From Bacillota bacterium (lineage in GTDB: Bacteria; Bacillota; Clostridia; Lachnospirales; Cellulosilyticaceae), in the NCBI GenBank assembly GCA_023436395.1, contig JAEZJJ010000070.1, positions 1 through 29,132 on the forward strand: a DNA stretch of 29,132 nt. The letters are read 5' to 3'. Numbering within the stretch: position 1 is the stretch's first letter; every line of letters begins with the position of its first letter. Under the pieces are notes generated by a model, which searched no databases, was not told the origin of the DNA, and saw only the letters and a program-made list of their open reading frames with translations. This document shows positions 1-6,569 of this stretch, piece by piece. Position numbers and translations under genes: made by a program.

Positions 1-455
1 CCGTCACAGTCCTCTTCCTGAACAGTACCAACAACCAGTGCTGTGTACTTATCATTTAAGAGTCCCAGATCCTTCATAATCTTTGCGCCGTAAACAGCGG
101 ATACGATACCACCACACTGGTCAGATACACCGCGACCTCCAATTTCTGTTTCAGTCTCGTAACCCTCATACGGGTCGAAGTTCCAGTTTGCTCTATTTCC
201 GATACCCACAGTATCAATGTGAGCGTCAAATCCGATTAAGGTTTTGCCTGTTCCCATGTAGCCTAGAACATTTCCCATTGGGTCAATCTCGATTTTGTCA
301 AAGCCAAGAGTTCTCATCTCTTCAGCGATACGGTCAATATGAGCCTTCTCATCACAACTTTCCCCTGGGTTCTTAACGATTTCACGTAAGAATTTTGTCA
401 TGTCTTTCTCATAGTTTTGTGCAGCTTCTTTGATTTTAGCGTAATCTAGATTCAT
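1..455 (-). CDS. ygeY: YgeY-family M20 metallohydrolase (N-terminal part, runs off the left edge)
   Basis: Reading the minus strand from an ATG at 455 gives 151 codons that stay open to the window edge, so only the N-terminal third to half is present. The translation has the M20 peptidase metal-site order: FDAHIDTVGIG (first metal His), then GRGVSDQCGG (bridging Asp) and VGTVQEED (catalytic and metal Glu pair). This spacing and wording fit the YgeY group, usually annotated as a selenium-metabolism or knotted-carbamoyltransferase-linked hydrolase; its true substrate is not settled. A GGAGG ribosome site precedes the start. It sits 32 bases after ygeX with no terminator between, so it is cotranscribed with ridA and ygeX, as in the enterobacterial ygeX-ygeY pair. 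Base composition is richer in G+C than the rest of the window. Confidence 0.88.
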   Translation of the reverse strand, partial: MNLDYAKIKEAAQNYEKDMTKFLREIVKNPGESCDEKAHIDRIAEEMRTLGFDKIEIDPMGNVLGYMGTGKTLIGFDAHIDTVGIGNRANWNFDPYEGYETETEIGGRGVSDQCGGIVSAVYGAKIMKDLGLLNDKYTALVVGTVQEEDCD

Positions 456-487
456 TGTCTTAATTCCTCCCTATTCATTTTAGTTGT

Positions 488-1696
488 TTATTTGTTAAGG
501 CCTTTCCATACGATATTCTTGTAGCGATCAGGGTCAGTGTCGCCCTCAGTAGAGAAGAGTAGCACTCTGGAATTTTCGTCCAGACCGATATTCTTTCTTA
601 AATCCTTGTATTCATCCATGGTCATCATAGCAGCAAGTACACCGAATGGAGCAGCACCAGACTCACCGGATATAATAGGAACATCTCCCTTAACAGGAGC
701 AGCTAACATACGCATACCGTTTGCAGCAACCCAGTCAGGAGCAGAGACAAAAACCTTTACATGGTTCTTTAAGATATCCCAGGAAATGGTATTTGGTTCG
801 CCGCAGGCAAGACCTGCCATAATGGTCTCCATATCACCGTCTACAATGCGGATATCACCATCACCGGCAATAGCACCCTTGTAGAGGCAGGCAGCAGCAT
901 CCGCTTCTACAACTATGAAGGTAGGAGGGTTGTCAGCATACAGGTTTGAGAAGTAGCCTACAACACCGCCAGCCAAGGAACCAACACCTGCCTGTACGAA
1001 GATATGGGTTGGACGCTCGCAGCCGTAATCCTTTAACTGCTCACCAGCCTCCATTGCCATGGTGCCATAACCCTGCATAATCCATGCGGGAATTTCTTCA
1101 TAGCCGTCCCATGCTGTATCCTGTACAATAACACCTCTTGGTGTCTCGTTAGCTTCCTTAGCTGCCAGACGTACACAATCGTCATAGTTCATATCCTGGA
1201 TATCAACCAGAGCGCCTTCCTTTGCAATATTCTCAAGACGGGTCTGTGTGGATCCCTTTGGCATATGTACAACTGCCTTCTGTCCAAGACGGTTTGCTGC
1301 CCATGCAACGCCACGTCCGTGGTTTCCGTCAGTAGCTGTAAAGAAGGTTGCCTGTCCGAACTCTTCCTTTAACTGTGCAGATGTCAGTACAGAATAAGGA
1401 AGTTCAGAAACATCCTTTCCTGTTTCTTTTGCTATGTAGCGAGCCATTGCGAAGGAGCCACCTAATACCTTAAATGCGTTTAGGCCGAAGCGGTAGGATT
1501 CATCCTTAACGTATACTTCCTTCACTCCCAGGTATTCAGCCATATGATCCAGCTTTGTAAGGGGTGTTGTGCTGTACTGTGGGAAGCTCTCATGGAAGGT
1601 ACGTGCCTTCTTGATTTCCTCTAATCCCATTATTGGTAGGTGTTTGTCATCTGTTTTAGGCATTTTGTTTACTGCCCACAAAATCTTCTGATCCAT
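488..1696 (-). CDS. ygeX: diaminopropionate ammonia-lyase (PLP-dependent)
   Basis: The 402-residue product matches the family length. It belongs to the fold-type II PLP enzymes and is expected to convert 2,3-diaminopropionate to pyruvate and two ammonia through 2-aminoacrylate in the cytosol. Visible signatures are the PLP lysine K76 in LNAFKVLGGS, the ATDGNHGRGVAW segment around D123 (an acid group implicated in use of the D-isomer), VQDTAWDGY near residue 191, and a glycine-rich phosphate loop QAGVGSLAGG near 235-244. A strong AAGGAGG site lies ahead of the ATG. It is 40 bases downstream of ridA and followed by ygeY, so it forms one catabolic operon. Some family members also act on serine. 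Its G+C content is clearly above the neighbours. Identification is firm; the physiological substrate source is unknown. Confidence 0.93.
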   Translation of the reverse strand: MDQKILWAVNKMPKTDDKHLPIMGLEEIKKARTFHESFPQYSTTPLTKLDHMAEYLGVKEVYVKDESYRFGLNAFKVLGGSFAMARYIAKETGKDVSELPYSVLTSAQLKEEFGQATFFTATDGNHGRGVAWAANRLGQKAVVHMPKGSTQTRLENIAKEGALVDIQDMNYDDCVRLAAKEANETPRGVIVQDTAWDGYEEIPAWIMQGYGTMAMEAGEQLKDYGCERPTHIFVQAGVGSLAGGVVGYFSNLYADNPPTFIVVEADAAACLYKGAIAGDGDIRIVDGDMETIMAGLACGEPNTISWDILKNHVKVFVSAPDWVAANGMRMLAAPVKGDVPIISGESGAAPFGVLAAMMTMDEYKDLRKNIGLDENSRVLLFSTEGDTDPDRYKNIVWKGLNK

Positions 1697-1736
1697 AAAA
1701 CTATTTCCTCCTTAAATGTGTATAGCAAATTAGCTT

Positions 1737-2117
1737 TTACTTTGAAGCAATCGCTTCTATTTCTACTAATGCATCTTTCGGTAAAGCTGCTACCTGAAAT
1801 GCAGCTCGAGCAGGACAAACTCCTTTAAAGTAACGTCCATATACCTCATTCATAACAGCAAAATCACCCATATCCTTCAATAGCACCGTTGTCTTCACCA
1901 CATTATCCATTGTCATACCTTCTGCGGCCAAAACCTCCTGAATATTTTTCAAAGATTGTTCTACCTGGCTAGCTATATCCCCCCCAGCAAATGCTCCTGT
2001 TGTAGGGTCTATAGGTAATTGCCCTGAAACATATACTGTGTTATTTACAATAATCCCCTGTGAATAAGGACCAATTGCTATTGGTGCTGATGTAGTTTTA
2101 ATTTCTAACTTGCCCAT
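1737..2117 (-). CDS. ridA: RidA family reactive-intermediate/imine deaminase
   Basis: A longer open frame extends to 2201, but the ATG at 2117 has an AAGGAGTG ribosome site and gives a 126-residue protein, the usual RidA size; the extra 28 codons would lie in the leader with the promoter. The protein shows the family pattern: IGPYSQG near the N terminus, VYVSGQLPIDPTTG, and the active-site arginine in PARAAFQVAALPKDALVEIEAIA at the C terminus. RidA hydrolyses 2-aminoacrylate and related imines released by PLP enzymes, preventing damage to other PLP proteins. Being first in the operon with ygeX, which generates 2-aminoacrylate, makes that role specific here. Codon use looks like the AT-rich local genome rather than like ygeX and ygeY. 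Confidence 0.93.
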   Translation of the reverse strand: MGKLEIKTTSAPIAIGPYSQGIIVNNTVYVSGQLPIDPTTGAFAGGDIASQVEQSLKNIQEVLAAEGMTMDNVVKTTVLLKDMGDFAVMNEVYGRYFKGVCPARAAFQVAALPKDALVEIEAIASK

Positions 2118-2140
2118 AAGTAACACTCCTTTATCCGTGT

Positions 2141-2180
2141 ATTTTGATAATTTAATTATCCTTTTGATAATTTTTTTATC
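2141..2180. promoter_or_regulatory. two tandem near-palindromes in the ridA leader (candidate operator)
   Basis: Two adjacent 20-base units share TTTTGATAATTT and end in TTATC; each is a near-palindrome with GATAA and TTATC arms. They start a few bases after the predicted transcription start of ridA-ygeX-ygeY, where a bound protein would block elongation or initiation. The divergently placed YheO/DauR-like regulator at 2661 is the obvious candidate, but nothing in the sequence proves which protein binds. Confidence 0.45.
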
Positions 2181-2192
2181 ATGTTTAGTATC

Positions 2193-2221
2193 ATTATACA
2201 AAATCCGACATCATATGTAAA
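2193..2221 (-). promoter_or_regulatory. sigma-A promoter of ridA-ygeX-ygeY
   Basis: On the minus strand TTTACA (2216-2221) is followed after exactly 17 bases by a perfect TATAAT (2193-2198). Transcription would begin near 2186, leaving a leader of about 70 bases before the ridA ATG at 2117. Beyond it (2222-2320) the sequence is almost pure A/T, which could act as an upstream activating tract. Confidence 0.75.
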
Positions 2222-2390
2222 TATTTTTTTACATTTTTTTATATTTTATATATTTATAATAATTTTTATTTATTTTTTTATATATTTTTATTTTTAAATT
2301 TTTATTTTTTTATAAAATACAACTAAACTCTTATTCATTGCAGCTTTACTCTTCAAAAATAAGAAGTATTCTTATAATATGGATTTTTAA

Positions 2391-2495
2391 ATATATAAAA
2401 TTAATGATGGCTTGGAACCTTTAGAAAATATGTTAGCCCTATTGGACCATCAAACTTTGAAGGGTAAATTTTATCCAAGTCAGATGCAAAAGTAG
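2391..2495 (+). pseudogene. possible 3' remnant of an unidentified gene
   Basis: A 34-codon open stretch with no start codon ends at TAG 2493-2495. Its translation (GLEPLENMLALLDHQTLKGK followed by FYPSQMQK) has protein-like composition, unlike the surrounding A/T runs. A hairpin followed by TTTT lies 30 bases further on, as expected for a gene 3' end. I do not recognise the family; a zinc-type dehydrogenase C terminus is only a guess. It could also be chance. Confidence 0.25.
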
Positions 2496-2514
2496 ATAAT
2501 ATTAAAAAATGTGC

Positions 2515-2547
2515 ACAGCTAATAGACATAGCTGTCGCTATGTTTTA
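2515..2547 (+). promoter_or_regulatory. mutually exclusive hairpins (terminator/antiterminator-like)
   Basis: ACAGCTA (2515-2521) pairs perfectly with TAGCTGT (2529-2535). The overlapping ACATAGC (2526-2532) pairs perfectly with GCTATGT (2537-2543), which is followed by TTTT. Only one can form at a time. The second looks like a short intrinsic terminator. It may simply end the remnant at 2391-2495, or act as an attenuator ahead of the regulator gene at 2661. The rest of 2222-2660 is an A/T-rich tract plus sequence in which I see no gene. Confidence 0.4.
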
Positions 2548-2660
2548 AAATAGAATTGAATACTAAAAAAGAGGGGAATTTTCTAAAAAGGGAATTTGAT
2601 AGCCACATAAAATAAGGCTTAGTGATTCCAAAAGTATATATTAATTATTAGGAGGATATC

Positions 2661-3302
2661 GTGACAGATCAAGACTTATTGTATATTTATGTTAAACTAG
2701 TTCCTTTTATAGCAGAAGTTGTCGGACCGGGAACCGAAGTGCTCATCCACGATGTTAGTAACCCCGATCATTCACTTATAGCTATATCCAACAATGTTTC
2801 AGGTCGTGATATTGGAGCTCCCTTAACAGATTTTGCACGTGAAATCCAACAGAGTGGTACTTATAGTAATACTGCTTACATGGCAAATTATACTGGTTGG
2901 AGCAAAAAGGGTAATTTCCTTTCCTCAACCTATTATATAAAAAACGAAGGGCGATTAATTGGTCTACTTTGTATCAACAAAGATCTATCTGTTGTTCAAG
3001 AGTTCAATAGTGCCGTGCACCTCTTATTGGAGAAATTTAACTTGCAAGGCCCGCAAGATAAGAATGTTTCTGAGAACTTAAACCCACCTATAACTAATTT
3101 TATTCAGGATCGCATCTCAGAAATTATTTCCCAAACTGGAGTTATTCCATCTCGGATGACCTCCAGGGAAAAAATTAATACCGTACATCGTCTTAATGAA
3201 GAAGGCATATTGATGATAAAAGGTGCCGTATCTGAAATTGCATCCCAGCTTAACATTTCAGTTCCGACAGTTTATCGATATCTGAACAAACCAGTAAATT
3301 GA
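2661..3302 (+). CDS. YheO/DauR-like transcriptional regulator (PAS-like + helix-turn-helix)
   Basis: The 213-residue protein starts at a GTG with an AGGAGG site 5 bases upstream. The N-terminal part (about residues 10-115) has the YheO-like PAS pattern, including LVPFIAEVVGPGTEVLIHDV and NNVSGRDIGAPLTDFA. The C-terminal part (about 165-213) is a helix-turn-helix, with the recognition region SEIASQLNISVPTVYRYLNK. Relatives such as DauR of Pseudomonas control D-amino acid catabolism. It lies on the opposite strand, upstream of ridA-ygeX-ygeY, so it is the likely regulator of that operon, perhaps through the tandem palindromes at 2141-2180. The ligand is not visible from sequence. No clear sigma-A promoter was found directly upstream. 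Confidence 0.85.
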   Translation: MTDQDLLYIYVKLVPFIAEVVGPGTEVLIHDVSNPDHSLIAISNNVSGRDIGAPLTDFAREIQQSGTYSNTAYMANYTGWSKKGNFLSSTYYIKNEGRLIGLLCINKDLSVVQEFNSAVHLLLEKFNLQGPQDKNVSENLNPPITNFIQDRISEIISQTGVIPSRMTSREKINTVHRLNEEGILMIKGAVSEIASQLNISVPTVYRYLNKPVN

Positions 3303-3522
3303 TGCCTCATTTCCAGATTCCTTAAGTAAGATAACCTCACCTTTTATTTAACCTATTTATTATTCTTAGCTATACAAACGCAAATCAATAAGGTAAATCA
3401 TAATCGTCAGACATCCAAAACTACAGACTTCATAAATACCTTCCCTAGATAAACTCTACTTTGCTCTAAAGAAGTTGAGACTCTAAATACTAGTAGCTGC
3501 CTGAAAAGGTGAAGAAATGCTT

Positions 3523-3595
3523 GAGCCGTATGAGTTGGAAATTCTCACGTACGGTTTTTAGATGAAGGAAAATAGTTGTGCAATAAATGAACTAT
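3523..3595 (+). mobile_element. group II intron 3'-end remnant (domains V and VI)
   Basis: GAGCCGTA (from 3523) and its partner ACGTACGGTT form the signature stem of group II intron domain V, with inner GAG/CTC pairing across a TTGGAAATT loop. A second hairpin follows at the correct distance: ATAGTT (3572-3577) with AACTAT (3590-3595), resembling domain VI. No reverse transcriptase gene, no GTGYG-type 5' end and no other domains are recognisable in the preceding 200 bases, so this is a fossil and not an active element. The gap 3303-3522 otherwise shows nothing I can name. Confidence 0.7.
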
Positions 3596-3712
3596 ATAGA
3601 CTAGAAAAAGAATAATGCATTATAATAACTCTCCGTCATACCTGAATTTAGAGTCATTTTAGAATCAAAGGCATATAAGGAAATGGACTATTGTCCACAT
3701 TTCCTAGACTAC

Positions 3713-3750
3713 AAAAAAGGTGAGGTCTCTTCTGAGAACACTCACCTTTT
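3713..3750 (-). terminator. intrinsic terminator, probably of the decayed ABC permease
   Basis: AAAAGGTGAG (3715-3724) pairs with CTCACCTTTT (3741-3750), and inner GTCTC/GAGA-type pairing extends the stem around a TTCT loop. On the minus strand the stem is followed by six T residues, the classic form. Another imperfect hairpin, without a T run, lies at 3678-3705. Confidence 0.7.
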
Positions 3751-3760
3751 CTTTATAAAT

Positions 3761-4066
3761 TTCATCGCTATTCATTTTCTTTTTAAAAACAACTACGGCA
3801 ACAACCATAATGAGTAGTGCATAACTTATTACCCCATATAACTAAGGGAACATCTCACTATAATTTCCTTTAAGTGCTGCTTTTCCTGCATCTCCAGTAT
3901 GAACAAATGGTAATGCATAAGCAATTCTTTTAAACCATCCTCCCACTAAACTTAAATCAAACCATGTACCACTTAACCACGCACTTAAGTTAGTTAGAAT
4001 AGCCCCACATATGGCCCCTACTTGCTTATCATTATCTTCTCCATGATTTCTCCCTGCTTTTATCCC
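3761..4066 (-). pseudogene. decayed C-terminal fragment of an ABC-2 type transporter permease
   Basis: The minus strand reads in frame through about 100 codons resembling the end of an ABC-2 permease: DKQVGAICGAILTNLSAWLS, then SGTWFDLSLVGGWFKRIAYA, LPFVHTGDAGKAALKGNYSE and, after the lesion, a last membrane helix with ISYALLIMVVAVVVFKKK. An in-frame TAG at 3842-3844 interrupts it, just after the residues MFP. A TAA at 4067-4069 closes the frame upstream, with no start codon or ribosome site, and the rest of the gene is absent. An intrinsic terminator lies downstream on the same strand. This is a gene remnant, probably of a lost drug- or peptide-exporter operon. The remaining gap up to 4219 shows no gene, and no convincing promoter was found for the next gene. 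Confidence 0.72.
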
Positions 4067-4219
4067 TTAATATGATTCTTTTTCCCTTGCAAAAATATTT
4101 TTATTTATACTTGTCATATCATATTTTACCCCAATAAAAAGTTTATCATTATACTTTTCCCTTTGTTTAAATCTTCTTCTTTAAGGTAATACTCTCCTAA
4201 AAGAGGAGGTTAATAGTTT

Positions 4220-4864
4220 ATGCGAATTCCAAAACATGTTGCAATTATTCCTGATGGAAATAGACGTTGGGCAAATGAATCTGGTCTTGAGAAACATCAA
4301 GGCTATAAACATGGCTTAAATCCGGGAGTAGAAGCACTTCGTGCTGCTAAAGCCTATGGTATTGAAGAACTCACCTATTATGGCTTTACCACTGATAACT
4401 GCAAAAGACCGGCCATTCAGGTAAAAGCTTTTATAGATGCCTGTATAGATGCCATTAATCTTATAAAGAATGAAGATGTGGCTTTATTAGTAGTTGGAAA
4501 CACAGAATCCCCTATGTTTCCTAAGGAATTACTCCCTTATACCCAAGAACGTGTTATCTTTGGCAAAGGAACTACTAAAGTTAATTTCTTGGTGAACTAT
4601 GGTTGGGAGTGGGATCTTAGTCATATGCATACAGATACCACGAATCGTCATACCATCACAGATGCCCTTCATTCTAAGGCTATTTCTAGAATAGACCTTA
4701 TTATTCGTTGGGGAGGACGAAAACGACTTTCGGGTCTTCTTCCTATTCAAGCAGTTTATGCTGATTTTTACACCTTAGACGAAATGTGGCCTGAATTTTC
4801 TAAGGAACAGTTTTCCCGGGCAATAGAATGGTATAGTACTCAAGATGTCACCCTTGGTGGCTGA
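4220..4864 (+). CDS. short divergent cis-prenyltransferase (undecaprenyl diphosphate synthase family)
   Basis: The 214-residue protein carries the cis-prenyltransferase landmarks: IPDGNRRWA with the metal-binding D12, a GYKHG segment, YYGFTTDNCKRP (family form YxFSTENWxRP), NYG at 126-128, and RWGGRKRLSGLLP followed by VYADFYTLDEMWPEFS. It is shorter than housekeeping UppS (about 250). It differs at conserved places: the Glu of the RxSGExRxS motif is Arg167, and the metal-linked Glu of the YAE motif is Asp182. R163, R169 and S171 are kept. It would condense isopentenyl diphosphate units in cis onto an allylic primer, possibly giving an unusual chain length. An AGAGGAGG site precedes the ATG. 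The flavoenzyme gene follows after 20 bases. It is probably not the essential UppS. Product unknown. Confidence 0.82.
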   Translation: MRIPKHVAIIPDGNRRWANESGLEKHQGYKHGLNPGVEALRAAKAYGIEELTYYGFTTDNCKRPAIQVKAFIDACIDAINLIKNEDVALLVVGNTESPMFPKELLPYTQERVIFGKGTTKVNFLVNYGWEWDLSHMHTDTTNRHTITDALHSKAISRIDLIIRWGGRKRLSGLLPIQAVYADFYTLDEMWPEFSKEQFSRAIEWYSTQDVTLGG

Positions 4865-4884
4865 AATAAGTAGGTGCATGGGTT

Positions 4885-6375
4885 ATGGAAAGAAAAAATG
4901 TTATCATCATTGGTGCTGGCATAGGTGGATTATGTTGTGGCATCCGCCTGCTACATGCTGGCTATAAAGTACTCATTATAGAAAAAACGCAGGCGTGTGG
5001 TGGCGTAGCACAAACAATTCACCTCCCTCATTCATCTCTTCCTTTTGATAGTTTTGCTTCTATTTTTATTCATCCCAATGAATACGCTCAAATTTTTAAA
5101 GATGTAGGATTGTCTTATCAAGATTACTATGAAACGGTGCCTTTAACTTCTCTTTATAAAGTATTCTATAAAGATGGTACACAATTTACATTAAATAGAA
5201 ATTATCTTTGCGACATTCAGTCTTTTGAAACTACTTTTAAGGACTCCTTTAACACCTACTCTTCCTATGTGCAAAGTATGTACAGCCGTTATATAAGTAT
5301 AGACGATTCCTTTCTAACAAAATATTTTATTTCCATTAAAGATTTTGTAAATCCTATAACTTTATTAAAAGGTATCTCTCTTCATCCTTATCAATCTGCA
5401 AGTGCTTATTTGAAGCATACGACTAAAAACACTAAGCTTAGGGAATTTTTATCCTTTCAAACTTTTTATATGGGATTTCCACCTCAAAAGATGCCCTATT
5501 TATATGCTACAATTCCTGCTGTTACACAAACCTTAGGTCTTATTCATGTCAAGGGTGGCATGGGAGCGTATGTACGTGCATTAGAGAAAGCCTTTTTTGA
5601 CTTAGGTGGAAAAATTCTTTATAAGCATTCTGTTCAAAACATATTAATTGATAATAATAGAGCTTATGGTGTCTTATGTAAAAACAAAAAAATAGAAGCT
5701 GATATCATTGTTTCTAATGCTGATTACAGGTATACAGTGACCCAACTTCTATCTTATTCTAATGCCTATATCAATTCCTCAAAATCTACTGCTCCTCCTG
5801 TTATGTCTTGCTCTGTTTTTATGCTACGTCTCGTCCTATCTCGTCCCCTTCCTATGTTAAATATCCATAATATTTTTATTAATGAGGATTTAAATAAGGA
5901 GTTTAAAGCTACCGCAAAAGGTCATTTGCCCATTACGCCCCCCCTTTATATCTATTACCCTGGGGCCATTGATGAAAACTTTAAGACTGAAGAAGAATTT
6001 GGTATTAATATAATGCTTCGCGTACCTAACCTTTCTTCTCAAATCACCTGGAATGCTCAAACAATCTCTACTCTAAGAGCAATTTGTCTTGAAGGACTTT
6101 CAGAGATTACAGGTATTAAAAATATACATCAATATATTGTAGCTGAAGGAATAAGTACCCCTCTAGAGTTACGCAATGAATTTAACTGTGCCTATGGTGC
6201 TGCCTTTGGATTAGCGCCTACTCTGTCTCAAAGTATTATGTTTAGGCCTCAACCTGTTTCAAAGTCTATCTCTGGGTTATACTTTGTGGGCTCCTCCATT
6301 CATCCTGGCAATGGTGTGTCTATTGTGATGAAAGGTGCCAAACTTACTGCTGAGGAAATATTAAAGCGTTCTTAA
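4885..6375 (+). CDS. CrtI/CrtN-like FAD-dependent polyprenyl desaturase or related oxidoreductase
   Basis: The 496-residue length fits phytoene-desaturase-type flavoproteins. The N terminus has the dinucleotide-binding fold VIIIGAGIGGLCCGIRLL, then an acidic strand end IIEKTQACGGVA. The C terminus has the family closing motif GLYFVGSSIHPGNGVSIVMK followed by GAKLTAEEIL, the counterpart of GxxHPGxGIPxV in CrtI. Known relatives introduce, remove or isomerise double bonds in long isoprenoids at the membrane. The gene follows the cis-prenyltransferase by 20 bases, so both are likely to act on one isoprenoid. No phytoene or dehydrosqualene synthase is present in the window, which argues against an ordinary carotenoid route. 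In an anaerobe it might work as a saturase or isomerase; this is inference. Confidence 0.82.
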   Translation: MERKNVIIIGAGIGGLCCGIRLLHAGYKVLIIEKTQACGGVAQTIHLPHSSLPFDSFASIFIHPNEYAQIFKDVGLSYQDYYETVPLTSLYKVFYKDGTQFTLNRNYLCDIQSFETTFKDSFNTYSSYVQSMYSRYISIDDSFLTKYFISIKDFVNPITLLKGISLHPYQSASAYLKHTTKNTKLREFLSFQTFYMGFPPQKMPYLYATIPAVTQTLGLIHVKGGMGAYVRALEKAFFDLGGKILYKHSVQNILIDNNRAYGVLCKNKKIEADIIVSNADYRYTVTQLLSYSNAYINSSKSTAPPVMSCSVFMLRLVLSRPLPMLNIHNIFINEDLNKEFKATAKGHLPITPPLYIYYPGAIDENFKTEEEFGINIMLRVPNLSSQITWNAQTISTLRAICLEGLSEITGIKNIHQYIVAEGISTPLELRNEFNCAYGAAFGLAPTLSQSIMFRPQPVSKSISGLYFVGSSIHPGNGVSIVMKGAKLTAEEILKRS

Positions 6376-6404
6376 TCTCCTCAATAATAGGCAAAAATAC
6401 AAGA

Positions 6405-6446
6405 ATAAAGGTGCATACTAACCATCACATCAGTATGCACCTTTAT
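6405..6446 (+). terminator. hairpin ending the prenyltransferase/flavoenzyme operon
   Basis: A perfect 15-bp stem (ATAAAGGTGCATACT at 6405-6419 with its complement at 6432-6446) closes a 12-base loop, 30 bases after the stop codon of the flavoenzyme gene. The T tract after it is weak, so termination may be partial. Confidence 0.7.
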
Positions 6447-6513
6447 CATTTCGCGTAACCTCATACTCACCCTCAACTTCTGTCAAATTTTTATCTTATA
6501 AACCTTAAAAATA

Positions 6514-6522
6514 TGTTATAAT
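6514..6522 (+). promoter_or_regulatory. extended -10 promoter of the racemase gene
   Basis: TGTTATAAT is a perfect extended -10 element, 48 bases before the ATG. No good -35 hexamer is visible at 16-18 bases upstream, which is compatible with extended -10 promoters. Confidence 0.5.
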
Positions 6523-6569
6523 TTAATTAATATTCAAAACCACAAACTAATACATAGGAGGTCATTAAA

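Noticed and set aside
83..376. Plus-strand open frame of 97 codons
   Set aside because: It lies opposite ygeY, whose minus-strand translation carries clear M20 metal motifs; the plus-strand product has no recognisable pattern.
2222..2320. Long A/T-only tract, considered as a replication origin or curved-DNA element
   Set aside because: No DnaA boxes or iterated repeats are visible; it is best read as an AT-rich promoter flank.
4220..4864. Calling this gene the housekeeping uppS
   Set aside because: It is short, lacks conserved motif residues, and lacks the usual cdsA/frr neighbours, so a specialised paralogue is more likely.
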